Source of the DNA: Acidobacteria subdivision 13 bacterium RH2 MAG17b
GTDB taxonomy: Bacteria > Acidobacteriota > Terriglobia > UBA7540
Direction: 5' to 3'
DNA length: 64,000 nucleotides
NCBI GenBank assembly: GCA_002197525.1
Contig: NFUN01000019.1
Coordinates: 1 to 64,000, forward strand
Shown here: one piece after another, positions 9,338 to 18,381 of the stretch
How the letters are laid out: each line of letters begins with the position of its first letter
Position numbering within the stretch: the stretch's first letter is position 1
The notes under the pieces: model-generated
What the model saw: only the letters and a program-made list of their open reading frames with translations
What the model was told of the DNA's origin: nothing
Databases searched by the model: none
Translations under genes and position numbers: made by a program

Positions 9338-9634
9338 ATGCAGACCATGGTCCTAGCAACCGACAAAATCATGTTTGAGATCTACCGGGAGGCCACCTAC
9401 AGCGGCCGTTACAAGGTGGTCTATTTCACCGAACTCCAGGACCATAACCGTGAGTTCGAAATCAGCCGGGCTTTGGCCGGCGAACACTTTTTTGACGGCT
9501 TTATCCGGGGCTTTCGCAAGGAAGAAGCCAAACAAGCGCTCCAGCAGATGATCGAGCGGTTGAATGCGGGCGAACGGATCGATCGGGCAGAGATCGAACA
9601 GGCATTAAAGCCATTTAAGCCGGCTGAGGAATAG
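9338..9634 (+). CDS. Small conserved-looking protein, unknown function
   Basis: The product is 98 residues, has no signal peptide or membrane segment and no family I recognise. It looks like a small mixed alpha/beta protein: a tyrosine-rich start (FEIYREATYSGRYKVVYF) followed by charged helical sequence ending in a lysine/glutamate-rich tail. It sits 63 bp after the double-activase gene and 44 bp before a TPR gene on the same strand, so it is probably co-transcribed. The start at 9338 is uncertain; in-frame ATGs occur at 9347 and 9371 and none has a good ribosome site. Confidence 0.6.
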   Translation: MQTMVLATDKIMFEIYREATYSGRYKVVYFTELQDHNREFEISRALAGEHFFDGFIRGFRKEEAKQALQQMIERLNAGERIDRAEIEQALKPFKPAEE

Positions 9635-9678
9635 CAAAATCGCCCTTCGCAATGCGGGGCGGCCGGGCAGCCTAGGAA

Positions 9679-10035
9679 ATGACATTCTGGCGACAGGACG
9701 TGATTCAGCCAGCGCTCGACGCCGACGTGGAGGCCGAGGTCCGCGAGCAGGAGGATCTGATTCGCAGCAACCCTGCGGACCCTTTTGCGCATTTCGCCCT
9801 GGCTTCGCTGGCACATTTCCGTGGGCAGACCGAAAGAGCCATTCAGCACTTTGAAAAGGCTATTGAGTTGGACCCCGCTTATGCGGCGCCGTGCGTAAGT
9901 CTGGGGCGCATCTATGCCGTCCGCGGCGACTACGATCGGGCATGGAAGCACGCCCGAGAGGCTGCTCAGCGTGGCGATTCTACCTTGCTCGGCCAGCTTG
10001 CGAGGTACCCAAATCTGGCAAAAGTCAGTCAATAA
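9679..10035 (+). CDS. Small TPR protein
   Basis: This is a 118-residue soluble protein. Residues about 28-100 form two to three tetratricopeptide helices (NPADPFAHFALASLAHF, ERAIQHFEKAIELDPAY, PCVSLGRIYAVRGDYDRAW). TPRs mediate protein-protein contacts, so a scaffold role in the neighbouring reductase/radical-SAM system is possible but unproven. It lies in the same-strand run between the activase and the radical SAM enzyme. The start is uncertain: AGGA lies too close to the ATG at 9679. Confidence 0.65.
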   Translation: MTFWRQDVIQPALDADVEAEVREQEDLIRSNPADPFAHFALASLAHFRGQTERAIQHFEKAIELDPAYAAPCVSLGRIYAVRGDYDRAWKHAREAAQRGDSTLLGQLARYPNLAKVSQ

Positions 10036-10464
10036 CGGGAGAGCAAGCGGAGTTCTTCCTGGCACGCCTCATAGCCGGGATAAAAGGCAGTCGGCGAGAG
10101 ACGGGTAAGGCGTAAAAGCCTTTCAATGCATTGATGTTAACGGGCTTTTAAGGTTGCAATTCACGGCAGGATCAATGCCATCCAACCTCCCAAAAGCGCC
10201 GTTCGGCGGAAAGCGCTTAACCGTTTCATTATGAGCGCTTACGATGAGGTCTGGATTCGCATAAACGGAAGGCTGATCCCATAGACAGATCACAAGATAG
10301 CCGTGATTGCCGGGATGTGGTAATCTTGCTGATTGGATTTCTCTAAGCCGAAATCCGTTGCGTAACAGAAAGCTAGCGTAACGCGCCGAAAGGCAAATAT
10401 TTGATCGACGTTCTGCGACGCCCTTCGGTGAGCGGAATCACAAAAATCAGGAGGTCAAAGTTCA
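10036..10464. other. 429-bp gap before the radical SAM gene
   Basis: No gene is seen. TAAAAGCC (10113-10120) and GGCTTTTA (10143-10150) form an inverted repeat with a 22-base loop and could end the upstream transcript weakly. The radical SAM promoter must lie downstream of this, but no convincing sigma70 pair is visible. Immediately before the start is a near-perfect AGGAGGT ribosome site (10449-10455). Confidence 0.45.
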
Positions 10465-12552
10465 ATGCCAAGAGATAGAAGACAGCAGATGATGAAGTAT
10501 TTCGACAGTGCGTTATGCTCGTTCGCCGGCGCGACGTTCAATACCATCCAGTTTTTCAACAAGTACAGCCCAAACCCGGCCTTCACTCCCAAATGGTCCG
10601 ATAAGCCTCTGCTGAAATCATGGCAGAAAACCAGGCCTCAACTGGGATTTCCGCGTGAGACTGACTCGCTTTGTCCGGATTGTGTGAAGGAGGCTCGAGA
10701 GAGAATCATCAACGGGGAGCAGGATATAAACACACTCCTCAATGAAAAAGTGGGCGAAATCAAGGCTCAGATTATCGAACGCGACGGGCAGGTCTGGATG
10801 GTGAAAGATTGCCCGATTCACGGCCATTACGAAGACATGATGGCGGTGGATGTGAACTTCCTAGCGTGGATTGAAAAGAACTTCCCAGGCCGTGATATCC
10901 GGGCGCACAATGACGAGAAACTTCACAATCACGGTTCCAGCACCATCCGCCACGGACGCGGCTCCGTGTTGACGGTTGACCTCACCAACCGCTGCAACAT
11001 GATGTGCGACCCGTGCTTTATGGACGCCAACCAAGTCGGCTTCGTGCACGAGCTTACGTGGGAAGATATCACAGAGATTCTGGATAACGCCCTCAAAATC
11101 AAGCCGCGCCGCCAGATGTCCGTGCAGTTTTCGGGTGGTGAGCCCACCATGTCCCCGTACTTCATCGACGCCGTCCGTTACGCCCGCAAGATCGGCTACA
11201 ACAGCGTGCAGGCCGCAACGAACGGAATTGAATTTGCCAAGGACAAGGAATTCTGCCGCCGCGCATTTGAAGCCGGCCTCCGTTATGCTTACCTGCAGTT
11301 CGACGGCGTCGGCAACGATGCCAATAACCACCGGCAAGTGGGCAACCTGTTTGACGTTAAGCTGAAGGCCATCGACAACATGCACGAGGCCGGCATCGAC
11401 ATCATTCTCGTGACGACGCTCGTCAACGGCGTCAACAACGATCAGGTCGGTCCCATCATCAAGTTCGCGCGCGCGAATCCCAAGAAGATCGCTTTCGTCG
11501 CCTTCCAGCCGGTTTCCTTCACTGGCCGCGATGAAGACATCACTCCTGAACGCCGCTTAAGGCAGCGCTACACGCTCTCGCACATGGCGAGGGATGTGAA
11601 AACACAGCTCGGCATCACCGAGCCCACGCGTGACTGGTTCCCTCTTTCGCTCTTCAGCACGTTTGCGGATTTCGCGGACCTGGCTCACGGGCCGGAGTCA
11701 CAGTGGGGTCAGGTGAGTTGCGGATGCCACCCAAACTGCGGCATTGGCACCGCGCTGATGATCAACAAGGAGAACGGCGAGTGGGCGCCTGTGCCCGAGT
11801 TCCTGAACGTGCCGGGGCTGATCAAGGATGTCCAATCGATTACCGACGCGGGGCGGAAAAAGTGGTTTTCTAATCTCATGATGGGACTGGCTCTTCTCAA
11901 GAACTACAAACCTTCAAAGGCCCCGGCCAGCTTGGCGCTGGTGGACATCCTCAAGAAGTTCGATAAATCCTTCGCGCTGCGAGGCGAGGACAAAACCAAG
12001 CAGATTTATGGCGATTCCGGGCCTGACCGCACGCTCGAAGACACCATCAAGAGGCGCCAGGATCCCTGGAACTTCCTCTTCATCGCCGGTATGTGGTTCC
12101 AGGATCTGTTCAACTACGATTTCCGCCGCACCGAAATGTGCATCATCCCTTACGCCACGCAGCAGGGTGAAATCTCATTTTGCGCGTACAACACCGGCAT
12201 CGGCTGGCGGAAGATTATCGAGAACATGCACAAGAACGCGACCGTGGCCGAATGGTACAAGGAGCACGGCAAGCATGAGATCTATGCCCGCGGCAAGAGC
12301 GTGAGCCTGGAAAACTTCGAGCACTCTCTCCAGGTGGATCAAGCCGACGCCGCTCGCGTTCGCGAAGTCGAGCACGACGTTCCGCTCACGGCTTCCGAAG
12401 AAGAACGAGCCCGCCGCAAGGCCGCTTGGGAAGCACAGCAGGTGCGCCAGATGTACGAGGAGATCGTCCTCAAAAAGCCTGCCCCCGAACTCGTGCAGAT
12501 CGGAAGCGCGAACCCTGCTCCTCAGCCGGAAGCGGAGAAGGTTTCCGTCTAA
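10465..12552 (+). CDS. Tes/Mss-like radical SAM lipid-coupling enzyme
   Basis: The 695-residue protein has a radical SAM core with CNMMCDPC (C177, C181, C184) binding the SAM-activating [4Fe-4S] cluster and SGGEPT near 223. An N-terminal zinc-ribbon-like part has CPDC near 70-73 and CPIHGHYED near 116, and a C-terminal part carries CIIPYATQQGEISFCAY. This arrangement (N-terminal CxxC plus CPxHG, then the SAM motif, then a late cysteine pair) is that of archaeal tetraether synthase Tes and its bacterial membrane-spanning-lipid-synthase relatives, which join two acyl or alkyl tails by C-C bonds. It follows the PlsA/Ger-like genes on the same strand. Inferred product: an iso-diabolic-acid or brGDGT-type core lipid. 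A different radical SAM function cannot be excluded. Confidence 0.75.
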   Translation: MPRDRRQQMMKYFDSALCSFAGATFNTIQFFNKYSPNPAFTPKWSDKPLLKSWQKTRPQLGFPRETDSLCPDCVKEARERIINGEQDINTLLNEKVGEIKAQIIERDGQVWMVKDCPIHGHYEDMMAVDVNFLAWIEKNFPGRDIRAHNDEKLHNHGSSTIRHGRGSVLTVDLTNRCNMMCDPCFMDANQVGFVHELTWEDITEILDNALKIKPRRQMSVQFSGGEPTMSPYFIDAVRYARKIGYNSVQAATNGIEFAKDKEFCRRAFEAGLRYAYLQFDGVGNDANNHRQVGNLFDVKLKAIDNMHEAGIDIILVTTLVNGVNNDQVGPIIKFARANPKKIAFVAFQPVSFTGRDEDITPERRLRQRYTLSHMARDVKTQLGITEPTRDWFPLSLFSTFADFADLAHGPESQWGQVSCGCHPNCGIGTALMINKENGEWAPVPEFLNVPGLIKDVQSITDAGRKKWFSNLMMGLALLKNYKPSKAPASLALVDILKKFDKSFALRGEDKTKQIYGDSGPDRTLEDTIKRRQDPWNFLFIAGMWFQDLFNYDFRRTEMCIIPYATQQGEISFCAYNTGIGWRKIIENMHKNATVAEWYKEHGKHEIYARGKSVSLENFEHSLQVDQADAARVREVEHDVPLTASEEERARRKAAWEAQQVRQMYEEIVLKKPAPELVQIGSANPAPQPEAEKVSV

Positions 12553-12924
12553 CCGGTTGCTGAAGAACGTTCTGGGTTTGTCCAAAGGGCGGGGTTAAAA
12601 GCCCCGCCCTTGTAGTTTCCGCACCGCTTATTCCTCAAGAACGGACGCCAAACTAGACCGTGGCGCAAGTAGGCCGTGGGTTTCAGTTTGGCCGAGGCTT
12701 TCCAGGAAAATCACGCTGCAAGGCCTACAACCCATTCCAAATCGTTATATTACACCTCTGGCACACATTCCCTGGCGTTCACAAGTTTTGACGAAGTCCA
12801 GCAAATGTGCGAGCATGAAGCATAAAGCATTAAGGCCAACGGAAATCCGTATTGTCCGCGGGAGTACCAAGAGTTCCTCCCAGAGCGCATTCTCCGGAGC
12901 CTGTGGCGCATCAAACTGCTAGTC
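12553..12924. other. Gap between radical SAM and TonB receptor genes
   Basis: It holds the terminator-like hairpin at 12585-12611 and, at 12788, TTGACG, a possible -35 element for the receptor; the sequence 17 bases on (GAGCAT) is a poor -10. No gene is seen. Confidence 0.5.
12585..12611 (+). terminator. Terminator-like hairpin after the radical SAM gene
   Basis: AAGGGCGGGG (12585-12594) pairs with CCCCGCCCTT (12602-12611) around a 7-base A-rich loop, 33 bp after the stop codon. The following sequence (GTAGTTTCC) is only weakly T-rich, so termination may be inefficient, or the hairpin may belong to the dispersed repeats. Confidence 0.55.
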
Positions 12925-15459
12925 ATGAAAAGTAAACTACACTTGTGGCTCCGGCTAGCCGCGTGCCTCAGCTTGCTCGGCCTCGGAATCCAAGTCCCGG
13001 CGCTAGCGCAGACCGTCGACCTGAAGGGCCAGGTACTCGCTGATCAGAACACTCCCCTCCAAAACGCCGTGTGCTCGTTGAGTGGCCATCGGCTACCCCA
13101 GCAGGGACTGCAAACAACAACCGATGCCCGGGGATACTTTGATTTTCCGGCGCTAATGCCCGGAGCCTATGTCCTCACCTGTGCTGCAGTGGGAAGAGAG
13201 CCGGTCTCAAAACCCACCATCGTCATCACGGCTGGCGTCGCGCTACCCGAACAACGCATCATCCTTCCGCCCGAGATTTTTCATCAGCAGATCACTGTGC
13301 ACGGCCACGCCGGCGGCATCGCTACGGTGCAAACCGCGGCGCCGCCCAGTACGATCTCCGGGCATCAACTCATGACGCTCCCTCTAGCGCAACTGAAGTT
13401 TAAGGCGGCGCTGCCACTCGTTCCAGGAGTTATCCGGACTCCGGATGGCAAGCTGAATATTAAGGGCGCTCCGGAAGAACAGGGATTGCTGCTGGTAGAT
13501 GGCGCGGATTTGGTAGATCCCGTAACCGGAGCTTTTTCGGTCGAAGTGCCGATCGACACGATTGAAGAGCTCCAGGTCTACAAGAGCCCCTATCAAGTGC
13601 AATACGGGCGATTCTCCGGCGGGCTGACGGTGATTCAGACCAAGCCGCCCCTTGATCACTGGCATTGGGAACTCAACGATTTGATTCCCGACGTGTTCAT
13701 CGAACAAGGCCACATCCAGGGCATCCAGGGAGATGCTCCCCGGCTCTATCTCACCGGACCGATCATCAAGAACAAGTTGAATTTCTCCGAATCCTTCATC
13801 TACGACCTGGACCGCGAATTCGTGGAGGGGCTGCCCTGGCCTCACAATATCAGCCGGCGCGAGGGCGTATCCTCCTTTACGAACTTTCAATATATCCTCT
13901 CGCCGCAGCACCTGCTATCGCTGAACGTCCGCGTCTTTCCGGAGCATCGCCAATTCGACAACATCGATGCGCTGATTCCGGAGCCCGCATCCTTGAATTA
14001 CGGGCAACGCGGGTATTCGGCCGGTGGGATCGACCGCTACCTCTTCAAATCGGGCGCCGCTCTCACCTCCCTTTTCCAGGCGACCGAATTCGATACCTAT
14101 GCCAACGGCCAGGGCCCCCAACCCATGCTCGTGACGCCCAACGGCTTCGGCGGCAACTACTTCAACGCTTACCGGCGTTTTGCGGATCAGCAGGAATTGC
14201 TTGAGACTTATGAGTTTCCGCAAAAAAACTGGCACGGTGTTCACAACATCCAGACCGGCGGCGACTACTTTCACCGTTCCTACACCGGTGCCAGCATCTC
14301 TCAGCCCCAACTCATCACCAACACACTCGGCAACGTGCTCGAACGCATTGATTTCTCTGGTCCGGCGCACTTGAGCGATGAAGACACGGAGTTTGAAGGT
14401 TACGCGCAGGATCACTGGGCGATGACCGGTCATCTGAGCCTGGATTACGGGCTTCGCTTCTCGACGGAGAACATCGGCAGTTCCGCCGCGTTCGCGCCGC
14501 GCCTGGGCTTTGTCTATTCTCCGGGCAGCAGCGGGCGGACGGTAATTCACGGCGGGATCGGCGTCTTTTATGACCGGGTTCCGATGCTTGCCGCCGATTA
14601 CACTGAAAATCCTACGCGCACCATAACGTCCTACTCGCCGTCGGGAACTCCCCTCGGCTCGCCCCAATTTTACTCTAACGAATACAGCATCGTGGGCGAA
14701 AACGGGAAGCAGATCATTCCGGTGAAAAACCACCTCGGGTCAACGCCCTACGACCGCACGTGGAGCCTTGAGCTGGATCAGGAACTCGCGCCCAACTGGC
14801 TCCTGCGCCTGAGTTATCTGGGAAGCGACGCATACAACGAATTCATCGTGAACCCACAAAACCTTGGCGGCGGGCAGAATGCGTTCCTGCTGAGTAACGC
14901 GGGGTCTTCGCGTTATCACGAATTTCAATCCACCATGCGCGTACGGGTAGGAGAAAAAGTGGACTTCAATTTCTCTTACATTCACAGCATGGCGCGCGGC
15001 GACTTGAACACCCTCGGAGCGCTCTACGTTCCTTTCGAGCAGCCCATCATTCACCCAAATTTTTTCGCCGATCTGCCTTCCAACGTTCCGAATCGCGTCA
15101 TCACCTGGGGCGTTTTCAGCGCGCCCTGGGGCCTAACGCTAAGCCCCGTCTTCGACATTCATGATGGATTTCCTTACTCATCCTATGATGTCCTCCAAAA
15201 TTACTTTGGCCAACCGGACGGCCGCCGCTTCCCCGCTTTCTATTCGCTCGATCTGAAGATCAGCAAGGATTTCCACCTGCCCTTTCTTCACATGAGCTTT
15301 TTCAAGAAACACAAGTTCCGCGGCGCGCTCCAGATTTATGACATCACCAACCATCAAAACCCCGTGGATGTCTATAACAACGTTGCTTCCCCTTACTACG
15401 CAGGATTCACCGGCTTCCAGCACTTAACTTTCGACACCTACTTCGATCTCATTTATTAA
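12925..15459 (+). CDS. Oar-like TonB-dependent outer-membrane receptor
   Basis: 844 residues. A signal peptide of about 29 residues ends at ALAQ. Residues about 30-115 form a carboxypeptidase-regulatory-like (Ig-type) domain (VDLKGQVLADQNTPL through GYFDFPALMPGAY), then comes a plug domain from about 130 (GVIRTPDGKLNIKG, LLLVDGADLVDPVTG) and a long beta-barrel. The chain ends in aromatic residues (FDLIY), as outer-membrane barrels do. Such receptors are numerous in Acidobacteriota and import large substrates; the ligand cannot be deduced. It is a single gene, convergent with the lipid kinase gene 84 bp downstream. Confidence 0.85.
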   Translation: MKSKLHLWLRLAACLSLLGLGIQVPALAQTVDLKGQVLADQNTPLQNAVCSLSGHRLPQQGLQTTTDARGYFDFPALMPGAYVLTCAAVGREPVSKPTIVITAGVALPEQRIILPPEIFHQQITVHGHAGGIATVQTAAPPSTISGHQLMTLPLAQLKFKAALPLVPGVIRTPDGKLNIKGAPEEQGLLLVDGADLVDPVTGAFSVEVPIDTIEELQVYKSPYQVQYGRFSGGLTVIQTKPPLDHWHWELNDLIPDVFIEQGHIQGIQGDAPRLYLTGPIIKNKLNFSESFIYDLDREFVEGLPWPHNISRREGVSSFTNFQYILSPQHLLSLNVRVFPEHRQFDNIDALIPEPASLNYGQRGYSAGGIDRYLFKSGAALTSLFQATEFDTYANGQGPQPMLVTPNGFGGNYFNAYRRFADQQELLETYEFPQKNWHGVHNIQTGGDYFHRSYTGASISQPQLITNTLGNVLERIDFSGPAHLSDEDTEFEGYAQDHWAMTGHLSLDYGLRFSTENIGSSAAFAPRLGFVYSPGSSGRTVIHGGIGVFYDRVPMLAADYTENPTRTITSYSPSGTPLGSPQFYSNEYSIVGENGKQIIPVKNHLGSTPYDRTWSLELDQELAPNWLLRLSYLGSDAYNEFIVNPQNLGGGQNAFLLSNAGSSRYHEFQSTMRVRVGEKVDFNFSYIHSMARGDLNTLGALYVPFEQPIIHPNFFADLPSNVPNRVITWGVFSAPWGLTLSPVFDIHDGFPYSSYDVLQNYFGQPDGRRFPAFYSLDLKISKDFHLPFLHMSFFKKHKFRGALQIYDITNHQNPVDVYNNVASPYYAGFTGFQHLTFDTYFDLIY

Positions 15460-15543
15460 TATCCCTGAGCGTTCTGGTGAAAAACTAATGCTGGGCCTTC
15501 GCAGTGCGCCTTCACGCGAGCACATTCCAACGGAGATACCCGG

Positions 15544-16530
15544 CTACAGGCTGGCGCTGCGAGAAACTATGAGGGGTTTTGCTGAGCGCGAAGGGTGCAT
15601 CAACACTGGCAGCTTTCCCGGCAGCACAGTAATCTCCAAAGGCAGCTTTCCCACCGGCTCGCCATCGACTTCGATAAACGTAGGATTCTCGGCGTGGGCC
15701 TCAACCCGGATGCCGCGCAGGTGATGCGCTTTCGGGTGCTGATAGATCTCACCGGAATATAGGACGCGAATATCGCGGATCAGCCGTAGCATGTTCATGT
15801 ACTCGATGACGGTCACCTCCAGCACTCCATCGTCCATCACCGCCGTAGGGCAAGGATGCATTCCTCCACCGTGGAAGCGCCCGTTGCCTACCGCCACGTT
15901 CGTCACGTGATACTCCGCGGGAGCGCCGCCGTCGAGAGTAACCCGCACGGTCCTGCCCCGATAACTCAGTAGCACTCGAAACGTGGCCCAAAGAAAAGCG
16001 GCCCGGCCGCCGAATACGCCGAAGGAATTCCGGGCCCGCTCCGCAACCAAGCCGCCCATTCCGAAGCTGACTAGATTGACGAAGTATCGCTCCTGCGTCT
16101 GCCCGTCTAGCGTCACGAATTTTGCCTTGCCGGCGTCAATGAATTGAAGTTCGCCATTCGCGAGCGTATCGAGCACCTGTTCCAAGCGATTCTGCCCGTT
16201 GAATCCGAACATCCGCTGGAAATCGCCGCCGGTCCCGGCGGGAAGGATGCCCATCGCCGCTCCCATACGCACCAACTCATCGGTTTCGAGGAAGCCGTTC
16301 GCAATCTCATTGAACGTGCCGTCACCGCCGGCACCGACGATCAGATCGAAGCCCTCACCGAGCAGCTCCCGAGTAAGTTGAACGGCGTGGCCCCGGCGTT
16401 CCGTGAACCGCACAGTTACCGGACCCAGCCGCCGCTCGAGCTGGCGCGAAATCTCAGGCCACCGCTTGCCCGTCTTGCCGCTCGCGGAATGCGGATTAAC
16501 GATCGCAGCGATCTTGCGCGTTGGTTTCAT
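15544..16530 (-). CDS. Diacylglycerol/lipid kinase family protein
   Basis: 328 residues, the normal length for the YegS/DgkB/BmrU lipid kinase family. The nucleotide-binding GGDGTFNE is at residues 68-75, preceded by NPHSASGKTGK near 12 and followed by LPAGTGGDF near 95. Family members phosphorylate diacylglycerol or related lipids at the inner membrane face, recycling them to phospholipid precursors. The start overlaps the stop of the upstream epimerase gene (ATGA, 16527-16530), so translation is probably coupled. It is the last gene of the minus-strand run that includes PlsY and acyl-activating genes, supporting a role in lipid assembly. Confidence 0.85.
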   Translation of the reverse strand: MKPTRKIAAIVNPHSASGKTGKRWPEISRQLERRLGPVTVRFTERRGHAVQLTRELLGEGFDLIVGAGGDGTFNEIANGFLETDELVRMGAAMGILPAGTGGDFQRMFGFNGQNRLEQVLDTLANGELQFIDAGKAKFVTLDGQTQERYFVNLVSFGMGGLVAERARNSFGVFGGRAAFLWATFRVLLSYRGRTVRVTLDGGAPAEYHVTNVAVGNGRFHGGGMHPCPTAVMDDGVLEVTVIEYMNMLRLIRDIRVLYSGEIYQHPKAHHLRGIRVEAHAENPTFIEVDGEPVGKLPLEITVLPGKLPVLMHPSRSAKPLIVSRSASL

Positions 16531-17576
16531 GCGCCTGTCATTGTTCCGGAGCGCACCCTTGCTGTGCTCACCCTGTCACTGCCTTCAGCCGGCTGGTGCT
16601 GCAAGTCTTCCACCGTGTCTCTGAGAGTTGCGAGAGGATCGCGAGTAGTAAAGCCCAGTTCGTTACGGGCCTTGCTCGAATCGCAGTACCAGAACAGACT
16701 CGACATCTTAATAGACGCTTCATCCAGGCGAAATGATTTGCCGAACAGTGGAAAAAGGCGGCGCAGCAGCCGCGCGCTCCAGATGGAAAATTGTAAAGAG
16801 GGTTCGAGCGAGGGCGCACTGCGGCCCGCGATTCGCGCGACGGTCTGTATGATCTCGCGAAAAGTCCAGTTGGGTCCGCCCAGCAGATAGCGCTCTCCCG
16901 GCTCGCCGTGTTGCATGGCGGCTCGCAAGCCCGCCGCCGCGTCACGCGCATCCACAAAGTTCAAGCCGCCTCGCGGAATGGCTAAAATCTGGCCTTCCAG
17001 GAAGAGCGCCACGTCTCCCGTCGAGGAGCGCCGGTCGTCGCCCGGCCCGAAAAGCAAACTCGGATTCACCACCACCACCGGCAAGCCGCGCCGGTGAAAG
17101 TAATCGCGCGCCAGCTTTTCGGCGAAGATTTTGCTCAGATAGTACGGCCACTCGCCCACCACATCATTCTTGTACCCGGAGTCTTCATTGTGCACCACAG
17201 GCTCCGGGCCGACGGCAATCGTGCCGGAAGAAGATACCGCCACCACCTTCTTCACGCCCGCCCGTAACGCGGCCTCACAGACGTTCAGGGTCCCTTCGAC
17301 GTGGGTGCGAAAAAGCAGCGCGGAGTCTTTCGGATCGCGGGAAACAACGCCGGCAAGATGATAAATCTCACTCGCGCCCTCGGCGGCGCGAAACACGTCT
17401 TCGCGGGAAACCACGTCACCGCGCACCACCTCAATGCCCGGTTCGTGATCCCATCGTGTCTCCGAGCGGCTGAGCAGGCGCAATCGCGATTGCGGCTCCC
17501 TTGTCCTGATATCTCCCACCAGGTGTTTGCCAAGAAAACCGGTAGCGCCGGTAATCAGGATGGATTTCATGTTCAT
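16527..17576 (-). CDS. NAD(P)-dependent epimerase/dehydratase (extended SDR)
   Basis: 349 residues of extended short-chain dehydrogenase type. The N-terminal dinucleotide site reads GATGFLGKH (from residue 10), with YYLSK as the catalytic Tyr-x-x-x-Lys and VVNPSLLFGPGD downstream. The C-terminal lobe (about 250-345) binds substrate. It resembles the HpnA-like/3-beta-hydroxysteroid-dehydrogenase-like epimerases often found beside lipid genes; the substrate may be a nucleotide sugar or a lipid. It overlaps the lipid kinase by 4 bases. An alternative start two codons in (17570) is equally possible. Confidence 0.8.
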   Translation of the reverse strand: MNMKSILITGATGFLGKHLVGDIRTREPQSRLRLLSRSETRWDHEPGIEVVRGDVVSREDVFRAAEGASEIYHLAGVVSRDPKDSALLFRTHVEGTLNVCEAALRAGVKKVVAVSSSGTIAVGPEPVVHNEDSGYKNDVVGEWPYYLSKIFAEKLARDYFHRRGLPVVVVNPSLLFGPGDDRRSSTGDVALFLEGQILAIPRGGLNFVDARDAAAGLRAAMQHGEPGERYLLGGPNWTFREIIQTVARIAGRSAPSLEPSLQFSIWSARLLRRLFPLFGKSFRLDEASIKMSSLFWYCDSSKARNELGFTTRDPLATLRDTVEDLQHQPAEGSDRVSTARVRSGTMTGA

Positions 17577-17620
17577 CCCCGCAGAGGACCGCTGGCAAGA
17601 GCCGCTCGCTCCCCGCCCGG

Positions 17621-18055
17621 TTACCGCCGGAAGGGATTTGTAACACGCAGTTTCGGAAATCTCAGAAAGTCGTCATCGTTCGTCAGGATTTCCTCAACGC
17701 CATGCTCAATCAACAGCGCTGCGATATGCGCGTCGTGCAGCAGATTGCCTGCCACTGGCGAGCCGTGCAAGAGATCATCGACGATAGCGCGGTGTCGCTC
17801 ACCCTCGGAGAGCACCACCACGGAGGGCGAATCCAGGAGCAGCCTCACGGCTTCCCAAGCCGCATGGACCGGTGTGGGCGGATGGAATACTCGCGGGTGT
17901 GTGACGACACGAAGGAACTCGTAAATACACGGCCAAGGCAACGCCCAGGGCTCAGCGCCCGTGCTCAGCCCGGCAAGGAGATCGCGGGCCACCGGATGCT
18001 CCGGCGGTTCCTGGCGGCGAGCATACACCAGGATGTTCGTATCCACGGCCCGCAT
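17621..18055 (-). CDS. VapC-type PIN-domain toxin
   Basis: 144-residue PIN-domain ribonuclease. Acidic metal-binding residues are in VDTNILVYA (D at residue 4), the YEFLRV segment, HDAHIAAL and TNDDDF, in the usual order. VapC toxins cut RNA, often initiator tRNA or rRNA, unless held by VapB. Its ATG shares one base with the stop of the antitoxin gene (TGATG, 18053-18057). It sits 44 bp from the epimerase gene, an insertion of a small selfish module into the lipid gene run. Confidence 0.85.
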   Translation of the reverse strand: MRAVDTNILVYARRQEPPEHPVARDLLAGLSTGAEPWALPWPCIYEFLRVVTHPRVFHPPTPVHAAWEAVRLLLDSPSVVVLSEGERHRAIVDDLLHGSPVAGNLLHDAHIAALLIEHGVEEILTNDDDFLRFPKLRVTNPFRR

Positions 18056-18291
18056 CAGCGGCCGTCCATCAGATCAAACAAGGATTCGCGGTCATTCAGT
18101 CGCGCGCCAGGCTGGATGGTTCCAAGAGGGTCCACCTTCCAGTCAAACCGGTATTTGGGTCTCTGCTCAGGGCGATCCAGAGTGCGGCGCAACAGTTCAT
18201 TCACTACCTGGCGCAAGGTTGTCCCCCTTGCAGCAGCTTGGCGCTTCAACTCGCGAAATACCCGGTCATCCAGCTCAATAGTAGTTCTCAT
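18055..18291 (-). CDS. VapB-type ribbon-helix-helix antitoxin
   Basis: 78 residues from the chosen start (MRTTIELDDRVF); an in-frame codon at 18309 would add six residues. The N-terminal RTTIELDDRVFRELKRQA and TLRQVVNELLRR form a ribbon-helix-helix DNA-binding fold, and the C-terminal tail (PKYRFDWKVDP onward) should wrap the toxin. The gene pair is probably self-repressed through its own promoter in the gap 18292-18381. Confidence 0.8.
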   Translation of the reverse strand: MRTTIELDDRVFRELKRQAAARGTTLRQVVNELLRRTLDRPEQRPKYRFDWKVDPLGTIQPGARLNDRESLFDLMDGR

Positions 18292-18381
18292 ACACAGAAG
18301 CATATTCAAGATACATATTTATGTCAATCGTCATCCAGTCGCTTCTTTGCGGCCCACGCCAAACAGTTTTTCATCAATCTC

